22,370 nt of DNA from Larix sibirica. Taxonomy: Eukaryota; Streptophyta; Pinopsida; Pinales; Pinaceae. The notes under the pieces were generated by a model that was not told where the DNA came from, searched no databases, and saw only the letters and a program-made list of their open reading frames with translations. Shown here in pieces: positions 8,640-18,829 of the stretch (positions are counted from its first letter, which is position 1; each line of letters begins with the position of its first letter). A program made the position numbers and the translations under genes. The stretch lies in the NCBI GenBank assembly GCA_004151065.3, contig NWUY0300002771.1, forward strand, positions 22,228 to 44,597, written 5' to 3'.

Positions 8640-9680
8640 GCAGCTGAGAGGTAGAAGGTATCGTGGAAGTGTTGTAGATTATGTAACCTAGAGATAGTTC
8701 GAAGGTATTCAAGCCATATTGGATGTCGTATAAACAACTTAGAGAAGAGGAATTGTAGGAGAATCTCGTGATGTGAATGATAAAGAATTGGAAACTTGAG
8801 AACCATAGGAAGAAACTAAGGTAGTTGAATCCTCGGAAGAGAAAATTGATAAAGCCTTGACAAAATTGAGGGGTAAGCCAAAGATGGAGATGCCTATTTA
8901 TTTACGAAGCTTCAACCCTTAGGAGTTAGTTCACTAGAGTATAGACATGGAAAAATTCTTTGATATGGAGCAAATTGAAAACCCTAAGAGAGTGAAGATG
9001 GCATGCATGGAGCTAAAAGGATATGCATCCTTATGGTGGGATCCTACGCAACTGGAAAGGTAAAGGAAGGGAAAAGATAACATCAATACTTAGGATAGAA
9101 TGGTGGCTAAACTTAATGGTAAATTTATGTCCATTAACTATACCATGAATTTATTTAGGAATCTATGTAACCATAGGCATAAGGAGATGGTTGTAAAGGA
9201 GTATACAGTGGAATTTTATAAATTGTCTATGAGGTATGGTCATAGTGATAGAGGAGAGGAAGCTCTAGCTAGGTATATCAATGGATCGAGGTATGTCATT
9301 CACGATGATCTAAGTATAATGAGAATTATAATAGTTGGGAAATCCTATTAGTTTGCCCTTAAGGTTAAGGGAAAAATATTAAAAAAGCAGCCCAGTACTT
9401 GTGGGAAAAAATGTAAGAGGTAGAGGTAGAGGCATGTCTGGAAGAGAATAGAGAGTGATGTTAAGTTGAGGAAGGTAGTAATGAAAATGTTTTAGAACAA
9501 AAACATGGAAGAAATAATGAAGCCTTCATATGCAAGGGAACCTTGGGAGGAAGAGGAAACTTTAGAGGTAGAGCGGCTGGAAGGACTCTAGTGATTTGTT
9601 ACAAATTCTAAACACCAGGGCATAAATTGTTTGAATGTCCACAAAATATGCATACTAACAAAAGGAAAAGAGAGTAAGGC
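8640..9680 (+). pseudogene. Gag of gypsy-A with zinc knuckle
   Basis: This encodes the capsid and nucleocapsid protein of the retrotransposon. Visible pieces: RGRRYRGSVVDYV at the start, KPKMEMPIYLRSFNP, MEKFFDMEQIENPKRVKMA, YASLWWDPTQLE, then the open stretch 9100-9351 with KEYTVEFYKLSMRYGH and EALARYINGSRY, all typical of plant gypsy Gag. A CCHC knuckle lies at 9597-9638 (C-Y-K-F-stop-T-P-G-H-K-L-F-E-C); the second Cys is Phe and a stop follows it. Stops and frameshifts occur throughout, so no full protein can be made. Confidence 0.82.
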
Positions 9681-9829
9681 TTGTGTTGCTCAAGGAGTTG
9701 AGAGCACATCTAGGTCTGTCATTGGAGATAATGTTGATAAAGTTAGTAAGAGCAAGGAGAGAAATTTATGTTTAAGAGAACATTGTTGAAGCTAGAAGCC
9801 AAGTAGAAGAGAAGGAGCCAACCCAAAGG

Positions 9830-10140
9830 AAATCAACTTTTAATACCATCTTAAAAAATGGAGGTAAGTGTTGCTATTTAATTTTTGATGGAGGTACCAT
9901 AGAGAAATTGGTATCCATAGAGATTGTTGAGAAACTGAGTTTGAAATTTAGATCGCATCCTAATGCCTATAGGATCTCATGGTTGTAGAAGGAATGTCAT
10001 GTAAATGTTTCCCAACATTGTTTGATAAATTTTCATGTTGGGACCTATCATGATAGAGTGATGTGTGATGTTGTGCCAGTGGATGTTTGTTGTTGGGTAG
10101 GCCTTCACAATAGGATAGGAAATTTTTTTATGATGGTGTG
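9830..10140 (+). pseudogene. aspartic protease of gypsy-A (broken)
   Basis: This is the retroviral-type aspartic protease that processes the polyprotein. The active-site region reads LIFDGGTIEKLVSIEIVEKL, where the family has D-S-G or D-T-G; the Asp codon is at 9887-9889 but the next residue is Gly, so the catalytic triplet is spoiled. Further on, NFHVGTYHDRVMCDVVPVDV matches the second half of the domain, followed by a frameshift near the GRPW region. Confidence 0.75.
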
Positions 10141-10449
10141 AAGAATACATTCTTGTTAGAGAATGATGGAAGGATTAGAGCGTTGCCTATGAAGAAGGAA
10201 AAGGGGGACAACAACAATAGTAATAATTATAACAGTGGAAGAAGATTCATGTTGTGTTTAGGTAGGTAACTTTTGAAGGAAGAAAGAAAGGCAATGTGTT
10301 GTTTTGTCATTATTCCAAAGAGTCCGAGTCCAAAAGTGAAGGAAACTAAGATACTATTTGAAGTAGAAGAGATGTTGGTTGAGTTTAAAGAGAATATTAC
10401 ACAAGAGTTTCCCAAGGGATTTCCACCTACATGGAGCATTCCCCATTAA

Positions 10450-11290
10450 ATAGATTTTATTCCAAATTCTAGTTTGCCAAACAAAGCCCCACACACGATG
10501 ACACCTGCTAGAAATGATGAGTTGAATAGACAAGTACATGGGTTGTTGGAGAGAGGTCTTTTAAGAGAAAGCTTGAGCCCATATAAAATGCATATTGTAG
10601 TAGCACGAAATAAGGGTGGAGAGTGGAGGATGTGCAATGATTCTAAGGCAATTAACATAGTTACAATTAAGTATAGATTTCCATTACCAGGGATGGATAA
10701 CTTAATGTATTGTTTGAGTAGTGCGATATATTTTATGAAGATTGATTTAAAAAGTGGGTACCATCAAAGTAGAATTTGGGAAGGAGATGAATGGAAAACT
10801 ACTTTTAAGATCAAGGAAGGGCTTTATGAATGGTTGGTCACGCCATTTGGATTGACAAATGCACCAATTAATTTTATGAGATGGATGAATGGAGTGTTCT
10901 AGCCTTGTTTGGGTAAGCTTGTTGTAGCTTATTTAGATGATATTTTGATTTTTGGCAAGTCAAAAGAAGAACATCTTAATCATATAAGGCAAGTGTTAGA
11001 GCAGTTGAACAAGGAAAAATTATTAATAAATCTACATAAGTGTATCTATATGAAAGAGGAATTAGTATATCTTGGGTTTATTATTTCTCAAGAAGGTCTA
11101 AAAATGGATCCTAAAAAAGTGAAGGCAATAATAGAATGGGAAATTCCTAAGAGCACATTTGAAGTGTGGAGTTTTCATGGATTAGTTAGTTATTATAGGA
11201 AGTTTATAAAAAAAATCAAGGGGATATGTACACCTTTGATTGCTTCCATGAGGAAGTGGGAATTTAAATGGAATGATGTTGCATAGAGAG
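10450..11290 (+). pseudogene. reverse transcriptase of gypsy-A
   Basis: This is an RNA-dependent DNA polymerase. One frame is open for 142 and then 125 codons, split by TAG at 10900-10902 and ended by TAG at 11284-11286. Motifs: LLERGLLRESLSPY, EWRMCNDSKAIN, FMKIDLKSGYHQ with the first catalytic Asp (10744-10746), VTPFGLTNAPINFMR, and YLDD (10930-10941) with the other two. LGFIISQEGLKMDPKKVKAI and GLVSYYRKFIKKI complete the thumb and connection. Catalytic residues are intact; only the stop codons break it, so this is the best preserved part of gypsy-A. Confidence 0.92.
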
Positions 11291-11329
11291 GATTTGAATT
11301 GTTGAAAAACAAAGTCACTGAGAGGTTAG

Positions 11330-11702
11330 TGTTGGCTTTGTTGGACTTTGATAATGGTTTTCAAGTTGATTGCGACACTAGTGGGACAACTATTGGAGTA
11401 GTGATGAGTCAAGAGGGAAGACCAATCACTTTCTTTAGTGAAAATTGGAATGAGCCAGACATAAGTATTTAGTCCATGAGCAAGAATTTTATGCAATTAT
11501 TCTGGCATTGAAGAAGCGTAGGCATTACTTGGTGCCAAAAGAGTTTATTCTTTACACTAACCATCAAGCAATGAGGTATTTGGATAGTCAATCTAAGTTT
11601 AATTGGAGGCATATGAAGTGTGTTGAATTTTTGCAAAGTTATACATTTGTATTGGAGCATAGATCAAGTAAATCAAATAGAGTTGCAAATGCTTTGCGTT
11701 GA
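11330..11702 (+). pseudogene. RNase H of gypsy-A
   Basis: This is the gypsy-type RNase H downstream of RT. The start reads FQVDCDTSGTTIGVVMSQEG with the first Asp, followed by a frameshift near 11470. The second half (11508-11702) reads KKRRHYLVPKEFILYTNHQAM and later KSNRVANALR. The family has YTDH and VADALSR at these two places, so two catalytic Asp residues have become Asn, each a single G-to-A change. Confidence 0.85.
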
Positions 11703-11839
11703 AGATCAGTTGTGTTTCCTATAATCACATTGGAGGTAATAGGATTAGAAGAGATGGAAAATTTATATGCTGAAGACCTAAATTTTGTTGAAGCATGCAA
11801 GGAAAGAAAAGAGCCTTAGAGCTGCGATAGACCTCCATA

Positions 11840-12730
11840 GGTGGATTATTTCATTCAAGAGGGAGGGGGGAGGAAGGAGTTATTTAAAAATCATCAATCG
11901 TGTATCCTAAGAGGATATATGAGGGAAAATTTGATTCATGAGTTGCATAGTGGAGGTTTGAGTGGATATTTTGTCGTTGACAAGACCAAAGCATTGTTTG
12001 AGGAGTGCTACTATTGGCCAAGAATGACTAAGGAAGTCAAAAAGTGGGTTGAACAGTGTAGAATTTGCAAACACACAAAGGGTAGAACTCATAATACAGG
12101 GTTGTATATGCCATTGCCTGCACCAAAAGAGCCATGGGAGGATATCAACATGGATTTTGTGATGGGCTTTCCAAGAACCCAACGAGTTAACGATTCAAAC
12201 TTTGTTGTTGTTGATAGGTGTTCTAAGGTAGCACATTCCATTCCTTGTAAAAAGAATAATAATGCTACCAACATAGTTGCTTTTTTCTTTAAATAAATTG
12301 TGATATTGCATGCCTAGGAGCATAACATCATACTGGGACAACAATTTTATTGGACATTTATGGCGAACATTATGGAAGAAATTAGATAGCAAATTGCAAT
12401 TCAACTCTACCTATCATTCAAAAACTAATGAGCAAATTGAAGTTGATAACACGAGTCTTGGAAATCTGCCAAGATGTTTAGTTGGTGAAAGGACAAGACA
12501 ATCATATTTGCTACTAACACAAGTTGAATTTTCTTATAATAATTCGCTAAACAGATATATAGGTAAAATTGCATTTTATATTGTAAATGGAAGGTCCAAG
12601 AGGAGTGTGTGGTGTTCTTATCCCTACAAATTATAGAAACATCAAGATACACAGAGAAAAACAATGGATGAAACACAAGATTATATTGCAAAATAACTGA
12701 TCAAAACAAATATAAAAGAGAAATGATGTA
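11840..12730 (+). pseudogene. integrase of gypsy-A
   Basis: This is a DDE integrase that inserts the DNA copy. The N-terminal zinc domain reads ELHSGGLSGYF (second His replaced by Tyr) and CRICKHTKG (both Cys kept). The core starts at WEDINMDFVMGFP with the first Asp. After a stop at 12294 and a frame change it continues ITSYWDNNFIGHLW, where the family has S-D-R-D; the second catalytic Asp is Tyr (12331-12333). EVDN near 12439 holds the Glu. GRSKR at about 12588 and NKYKREMM at about 12700 match the region after the core. No chromodomain was seen. Confidence 0.88.
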
Positions 12731-12997
12731 GAAATAACTATTGTATTTTGATGATCACTCTAGGAAGCAATGTTCACACGCCTCTTAAGTTTGGGTGGCC
12801 TTTCACTTGAAAAGAGATTCAATACAACAATTCTTAACAAAACAATCTATAGCCTCTTAGTTCTTTAAATAGGATTTCAATATCCCAAAACCTCAACTAC
12901 TTGACCTGGTCAATAATTAAGGAGTACCAACTACATAGCGGGCCTTAATTAATAGAGAGACCTTTTTTACATTAATAGTCTACTATTAAATACTCAA
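12731..12997. other. unassigned AT-rich segment, possibly LTR
   Basis: No coding was recognised. Read on the minus strand it has a TATA-like CTATTTAAAG followed by a GTGAAAGGCC region and T-rich sequence, which would suit an LTR U3-R-U5 part in minus orientation. This is tentative. It lies directly against the left LTR of the LARD-like element. Confidence 0.3.
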
Positions 12998-14557
12998 TGT
13001 AACAACCCTTTGGTTTGCCAAAACTTGGGGTTCCTTCAAACCCACCTCGGAAGCTCGTTGGCTAAGTGGAAACCAATGCGAATGTGTAGATGGGCACATC
13101 TCTTGTCAAAGAGAGAGTTGCGCAGAACGGAAAAGGAGCTTGTGGCGTCGGTTGGTAACCAACGTGGGTTAGAATCATGGGCAGTGTGGGGGAGAAGCCC
13201 ACACTTAGGAAAATTTGGTGGCAAAGGGGCTTTCGCATGGAGAAGCCCCATCGGCTGGCAAGTCATCTTAGCCATAAGTGTAGACAACTTGGTGGGTGGA
13301 TGTACATATAAATATGGCGGAGTCACTTGGAAAGCAAAGGAAAGCAATAATAAACACTTGGAGATGTGTTGTTGAAGTTTGGGGTTGACTCCTACAGGAG
13401 GCGAACTCCCCTTGGGAGGCACTCCGCAGGAAGGATTTATGGGCATGCAAGGAGGATGCGAAGCATGGATCTCCCAAATCATGGAGACTCCCTAAATGTG
13501 TTGGTGGACGACAGTACTTTGAAATATGTGGGCAAGATTCCAAATTGAGTTGGTGAGCAACAATGTTGTGGCAAGCTCCCAATTCATCCTGGTGGCAAAA
13601 TCACTTAACGTGTGACACGCAAATAGACTTCTCGCTTTGTTGGGGGCCCTCGAAGCGTACTAGTGAGTTTCTAAGTCGTGCGACAACATCATACATGGTG
13701 TGGCAAGCTCCCAAAGGCACGGTGGGCTCCCAAGCTATGTTGTAGAGCTCCTAGGCCATGCTAGTGGGTAAATTGTGGACGAAATCCCAAACAATGCTAA
13801 GGTGTGGCAGGATTCCAAAACTCGTTGGATCACGACAAGCTTCCAAACAGAGTTGATGAGCTCCCAAGTCATGTTGGTTGCGGCAGGATTCCAGATGAGG
13901 ACAATGAGCTGCAAATCGTGTTGGGTTGTAGTAGGCTCCCAACTTGTGTTGAGGAGCTTCCAAGACATGTTGAGCTGCAAGTAGGAAGTGTGTGACTTGG
14001 GAAAATCGTGAAGGCTACGAGAAGGCATATTCATGATGGACTATGGGCACACTCTCGAGGGCACAAATGCTAGGAGAGGTGAGCTCGGTTGGTTGGAAAG
14101 ATTGCGACGGACGATAGCATGCTGGGAAACTTACGATAGGGTTCAAGTTCAACATAAGATCAAGATGTGGATGAGGGATGTGGGAACTTCTGTGTCTAGG
14201 GCCTAGACAGTGACAAAGTGTGTTGTCGATTGGATTCGTAACTTGAGAAGTTGTCATGTTGGGAACGCTCGCAAGTGAGATGTCAGGTTGTGGCAGTCCA
14301 CCGCTGTTGTACACAACTTTCCTTGTAACCAATGTATTATTGATATACTTGGGCGCACCAGGTGGGGGTGTCATTCGCACACATGTGTTGTTGTCCCTTG
14401 GCATATATGTTCTTTGTGTTTGTTGTAGTAACAAAATAACTAAGAATTTGGTTAAGCATAATGAACAGTTAAGTGTGCATATTTCGGTAGGCGTAGTCTA
14501 GTAGGCTCTGCCCTAGGATGGTCTCACCACTAAGCGTGGGTCCTAACCAATGCTATA
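12998..14557 (+). repeat. left LTR of the LARD-like element
   Basis: It opens TGTAACAACCC and ends TGCTATA, which aligns with TGTTGCA of the right LTR with transitions only, so the original CA end has become TA. It is about 1560 bases long. The place of the right LTR's TATATAG reads CTAGACAG (about 14203), so its promoter box is probably lost. It contains an internal decayed repeat at about 13466-13980. Confidence 0.85.
13466..13980. repeat. 24-27-base decayed tandem repeat inside the left LTR
   Basis: Units resemble GAGCTCCCAAGTCATGTTGG followed by a TGCGG-like end (examples: CAAGCTCCCAAAGGCACGGTG, GAGCTCCCAAGTCATGTTGG, CAAGCTTCCAAACAGAGTTG, CAGGATTCCAAAACTCGTTGG). About a dozen are visible with spacing near 21-28. 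The matching part of the right LTR has the same pattern, so the array existed before the element inserted. Confidence 0.6.
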
Positions 14558-15735
14558 GCCAATTGTCGAAGGCACTGGGGCGAAATCTCCACCAAGAGAA
14601 TTTAGGTGCTACAGATGAGCTTGTGGAGGGCTGCAGAAGAAGTAACATGCACTTGGAAGCAACTGGATGATATGCTTGTAATAGTACGTCATGCAGTTGA
14701 CATGCGATTGAGTGGATTTGGGAGGTGCTCACCATTGGACTTAGGCTAAAGCTTCCCAAGGATATGATGCATGGACCAAGTGGCTACGGTAAAGCTAAAT
14801 AGTGGGAATTTATTCGTGAAGAACTAAATTTATCAGTTCTCCGTAGAGAGGTTTGTGGAGGTGAGAGATTTGTAGTAAGTGTTGGATTGTTGTGAGGAAA
14901 CTTGGAGTTTCCAGGATGCATGACATGAGTCCACTCCAAATTGCAATCGGTGGTGTGGGTTAGTGTTGGGACCTTAGGGTGCTGAGGGCACTCAATCCAA
15001 CTGATTTCTCACTTGCGTGGTAGCAATGCGGTGGAAGTGTAAGATGCATGACCTTCTCCAGTTGTCCGCTCTTCTACCTTGCATGGGCATGGCGAATGAG
15101 AATGGCTTGTGTCGGACATTGCATAATTGAAAAGAAAGTTGAAAGGAACTACAGATGATAGAAGTGACAGTGGTCATTTCATGTTGGTTTGAGGCAGAGA
15201 AAGGTTTCCTTGCCTCCTTGACCAAGAGGAGTGTGTAGACAGACGAAACACGTGAAGGGAAACGATCAATTGCGGTGGAAAAGGAGATCGCGTATTGGAA
15301 TGGAAGAAAATATAAGGGCCATGACACATTGACGGATGGGTTTGGGGATGAGTAATCGTGCCTTGGATAGTTATGAGGTAGAGATAGTGGCCTTGCCTTG
15401 GTTCATCAAAATCATATGAAGGATTGAACTGCGAAGGGAGTTGCCTAACTTGGTCATGAGTTTGTTCTCACGGTGTTGGACACGATGGTTGGGGTCACTT
15501 TCTAACTAGTTCAACACATGGGAGGTGTAGCAGACATAGGCATGATAGGGAAACAACATATCGAAGCAGCAATAGGTTGAGTGGTGTGATGGGTTAACAA
15601 TTTTGGAGCCTTCTGCCGAAGGCTTGGTTGCAGTAGCAAAGTGTTGGCAACAACAACGACGGAAGTGCACTTCATGGCCAGTGGAGTGCTCGTGAAGACA
15701 TTGCCAAGGATGGAAAAAATTTGAGTGGGGGAGGA
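14558..15735 (+). other. internal region of the LARD-like element, non-coding
   Basis: This 1.18-kb interior lies between the LTRs. No retrotransposon protein motif was found in any frame, and the open frames are short and unrelated to Gag or Pol. A primer-binding site was not recognised: no clear match to the common plant methionine tRNA site follows the left LTR. TGGGGCGAAATC at about 14577 is a weak alternative, 19 bases inside. Confidence 0.65.
15723..15735 (+). promoter_or_regulatory. polypurine tract
   Basis: GAGTGGGGGAGGA directly precedes TGTAACACC of the right LTR. A purine tract at this spot primes plus-strand DNA synthesis in LTR retrotransposons, which sets the element's direction and the exact LTR edge. 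Confidence 0.85.
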
Positions 15736-16196
15736 TGTAACACCCCTTTGGTTTGCCGAAACTTGGGGTTCCTCCCAAGCCACCTTGGAATCTCGTTAGT
15801 TAAGTGGAAACTAGTGCGGATGCGTAAATGGGAGCATCTCCTGTCAATGAGAGGGTCATGTGGAACAAGTAAGGATCCCACAATATCAGTTGGCATCCAA
15901 TGCAAGCCTAGGCAATCTGGGGGCGAAGCCCACACTTAGCCAAATTTGGTGGCATAGGGATTTCGCACAGAGAAGCCCCACCGGCTAGCAAGTTAGCTTG
16001 GCCATAAGTGCAGACAGCTTGGTGGGCGAATGCACGTATAATTATGTCTAAGTAACTTGGGAAGCAAAGGAAAGCAACAAGAATCACTTGGGGACACGCT
16101 ATTGAAGTTTGGGGCCGACTATTGCAAGAAGCGACGTCCCCTCGGGAGGCAATCCGCAGGAGAGTTTTCTGGGCATTCAAGGATTATGTAGAGCAT

Positions 16197-16670
16197 GGAT
16201 CTCCCAAGTAATGTAGGACTGAGGCTCCTTAAACATGTTGGTGGATGACAATACTTCATATTGTGTGGGAAAGCTTCCAAAACAAGCTGGTGAGCAGTAG
16301 TGTTGGGGCGAGCTCCTAAGTCATGCTGGTGGTAGACTCTCTTGGCATGTGACAAACAGACAGTCTTCTGTATTTGGTGGGTAGGCTCCTGAAGCATGTT
16401 GATGAGCTCCCAAAGGCACGGTGGGCTCCTAAGTCACGATGCAGATCTCCTAGGTCATGCTAGTGGGCATATTATGGACGAGTTCCCGAATAGTGCTAAG
16501 GTGCGATAGGTAGTTGGAGCACAACAGGATTCCAAAAAGAGTTGACAAGCTCTGAAGTCATGTTGGTTGCGGCGAGCTTCTAGATAATGACAACAAGTTG
16601 CGAATCGTGTTGGGTTGTGTTAGGCTCCTAGCTTGTGTTGGGGAGCTTCCAAGACACATTGAGTTGCGAG
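16197..16670. repeat. 24-27-base decayed tandem repeat inside the right LTR
   Basis: This is the counterpart of 13466-13980, with units such as GAGCTCCCAAAGGCACGGTG, GATCTCCTAGGTCATGCTAG and GAGCTTCCAAGACACATTGAG. It is about 40 bases shorter than the left array, so unit-scale losses or gains followed insertion. Confidence 0.55.
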
Positions 16671-16892
16671 TAGGAAGCATGTGACTTAGGCAGATCGTGA
16701 AGGACGAGAGAAGGTAGATTCACGATGGATTGTCACCACACTCTCAAGGGCATGGATGCTAGGAGAGGTGAGGTCGGTTGGTTGGAAAGACTACAACGGA
16801 CGACGACATATCGGGAGAATTGCGACAGGGTTCAAGTGCAACATAAGAGAAAGACATGGATGCGGGCCGTGGTAACTTCTGTATCTAGGGCC

Positions 16893-16899
16893 TATATAG
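16893..16899 (+). promoter_or_regulatory. TATA-like box in the right LTR
   Basis: TATATAG in GGGCCTATATAGTGGC is a plausible core promoter of the LTR. The aligned left LTR reads CTAGACAG, so the left copy lost it. The position, about 1.16 kb into the LTR, would give a long U3 and a short R-U5. Confidence 0.4.
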
Positions 16900-17246
16900 T
16901 GGCAAAGTGTGTTTCTAGTTGGATTTGTAACTTGAGTTTTTGCCATGTTGGGCACATTTACAGATACGATGCCAAGTTGTGGCATTCCACCACTGTTGTA
17001 CACAAGTTTCCTTGTAGCCAATGTATTATTGATGTACTTGGGCACACCTGGTTGGGGTGTCATACGCACACATGTGTTGTTGTTCTTTGGCATGTATGTT
17101 CTTCTTATTTGTTACAGTAACAAAATGACTAGGATTTTTTCTAAGTATAATGAACAATTAGGTGTACATATTTTTGTAGGTGTAGTTTGGTAGGTTCTGC
17201 CTCGGGATGGTCTCTCCACTAGGTGTGGCTCCTAGTCAGTGTTGCA

Positions 17247-17387
17247 TGGGTAGAAGGGAATGAAAGTCTTGGGTTTTTGGGTCGGAATTCTATCCCCGTG
17301 ACGCTCGGGCATATTCAAAGGCTAGGGCTTCAACTATAATGTGTCTAACTAAAGTAAGGTAGTTCGGGTGGGACCTTAATATGCCCT
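17247..17387 (-). other. possible 3' end or LTR start of gypsy-D
   Basis: On the minus strand the gypsy-D polyprotein is followed by GAAGGAGGG, like a purine tract, then ATTAAGGTCCCACCC. This would be the start of its 3' LTR, cut off by the LARD-like element at 17246. The TG start is not clear, and no second LTR is in the window to compare. Confidence 0.35.
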
Positions 17388-17389
17388 CC

Positions 17390-18756
17390 TTCAAAAGCAG
17401 TGTTGTCCTCAAGGATAAAGATGAGGAAATTGCTAAAAAATCCCTTCAAGTTCGTAGGTGGCATCTTTAGGTTGCATATATTTCCACTGGATCAGCACTT
17501 ATTTGTCAGTACACTTGTGCAATTAACGTTCCCTGGTATCCAATACTACTTTCAGTTAGAGCCAAATGGAACCTTGTCAATTTTTGGTAACTTCGTTTGC
17601 ACTTTACAATTGGAGCCAACCACCTTTTTGAGGCATGATACATGAAATACCAAGTTAATATTTGAGTGATCAGGAAAATCGAGCTTGTAGGCCACCTGTC
17701 TAATGTGTTTAATGATCTAGTAAGGCCCCATAAAACTTCAGAGCTAATTTTTGGTGGGGGTGATTTTTAAGGGATGTATGTTTATAAGGTTGAAGTTGAA
17801 GAAGCGCTTGATCCCCTTCTGCAAACAATCACTCGTAGCAATGTTGATCCACCTATTGTTTCATTATATTTTGATCCATATCCAAATTGTGCTTAAGTGT
17901 GCTTATCCATTACATGTACTCCAGGAGTACTTGCTAAATATGAATCCACGAACAAGGGTTTTTCACTGTATACCGCTTCATGGGGTGTCATTTTGGTATC
18001 TCAATTATAACTGGTATTATACCACCATTTTGCAAGAGGAAGCCATTATGTCCAATTGATGTGGCTTTTTGGAAGCAAAGTATCTCAAGTAAGTTTCCAA
18101 AAAATTATTTACCACTTTTGTTTAGGCATCTATTTGTGGGTAGGTCTTATTGAGTTTCAACTGAGTATCCTAAAGTTTAAATAAATCACGCCAAAAGTTG
18201 GTTGTGAAGGTAGGGTCTCGATCAGAGACAGTGGAAATCGGCATGCCATGTAATTTAAAAATATGATCCATGAACATTTGAGCAACTACTTATGATGTAA
18301 AAGTGTGCGACAAGGCATAAAAGTGGGCATATTTGGAAAGATGATCTACAACCACCATTATGATTGATTTATTACCAGCATTAGAAAGCCCCATGGATTT
18401 ATTAGTCCAGAGATGTGTCAGGATTGGAAGTGGTTGGAAGGCCCTCGATGACTTCAGCATTTCTCCCTTGTGTCGTTGGAAAGTATCACATGTTGCGACA
18501 AAATTCTAGATGTCGAGTTTCATACCTTCCCAACGAATGATCGCTTAATTTGTTCATAGGTTTTATGAAATCCCAAGTGACCTATTCCCGATGATGAATG
18601 TAATTCCTCTAAGATTCTTTGTTTTAAGGTTGAATTTAGTGTCAGAAAAATGTGATCTTTATAGCACATTGTATTTTGGTGCCATGTATACCCTGTAGGA
18701 GGGCTCAAATCATCCTGAAGCAATTGGATGAGTTGCACTATTGGGTCATTGGCCAT
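17390..18756 (-). pseudogene. integrase and chromodomain of gypsy-D
   Basis: This is an integrase with a C-terminal targeting domain. The open stretch from 18756 contains the zinc domain start ILEELHSSSGIGHLGFHKTYEQIKRSF. The core reads SIIMVVVDHLSKYAHF and VSDRDPTFTTNFWRDLF, keeping the second catalytic Asp (about 18220). The first Asp region reads SMGLSN instead of a MDF motif. The third acidic residue is Lys in TKVVNNFLETYL (about 18117). Later come VAYKLDFPDHSNINLVFHVSCLKKV and the chromodomain remnant VLIQWKYMQPKDATYE (about 17460-17505). Two of three catalytic residues are lost, so it cannot be active. Confidence 0.88.
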
Positions 18757-18829
18757 CCATTATTGATGCACTTCCTTGAGCCAACCTATAACTAGTAACT
18801 ATAAGGCAAAGACAGTGCTCTCATCTTCA

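Larger units (their letters stand above)
8627..12730 (+). mobile_element. gypsy-A: decayed Ty3/gypsy retrotransposon, plus strand
   Basis: Gag, protease, RT, RNase H and integrase follow in the Ty3/gypsy order, with integrase last. All are broken by stops and frameshifts, and several catalytic residues are changed. No LTR of its own is visible: the left side abuts the LINE-3 tail and the right side fades at about 12730, just after a KYKREMM segment typical of the region downstream of gypsy integrase. It is an old, immobile copy. Confidence 0.92.
12998..17246 (+). mobile_element. LARD-like LTR retrotransposon with long LTRs and no coding
   Basis: Two direct repeats of about 1.5 kb, both opening with TGTAACA, enclose about 1.18 kb. 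A purine tract precedes the right repeat exactly where a polypurine tract belongs, which sets the orientation as plus. The inside has no gag or pol motif on either strand, so the element would depend on enzymes of another element. By hand, the first 105 bases of the LTRs differ at about 16 positions, most of them transitions, so the insertion is old. The five-base flanks (CTCAA on the left, TGGGT on the right) do not match. Confidence 0.85.
15736..17246 (+). repeat. right LTR of the LARD-like element
   Basis: It opens TGTAACACCCC directly after the purine tract and ends GTTGCA, giving the expected TG...CA ends. It is about 1511 bases long and colinear with 12998-14557 over its whole length, including the internal short repeat (about 16197-16670) and the GTTGT-rich 3' part. 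Confidence 0.87.

Noticed and set aside
13036-13482. Minus-strand open frame of 148 codons rich in Pro and Cys
   Set aside because: It lies wholly in the left LTR, and the right LTR copy does not keep the frame over the same length.
13010-14034. Many open frames of 60-148 codons in the left LTR
   Set aside because: They overlap on both strands, match no family, and are explained by GC-richer LTR sequence with an internal short repeat.
17751-18059. Plus-strand open frame of 102 codons
   Set aside because: It is antisense to the gypsy-D integrase C-terminal region, whose minus-strand motifs are clear.
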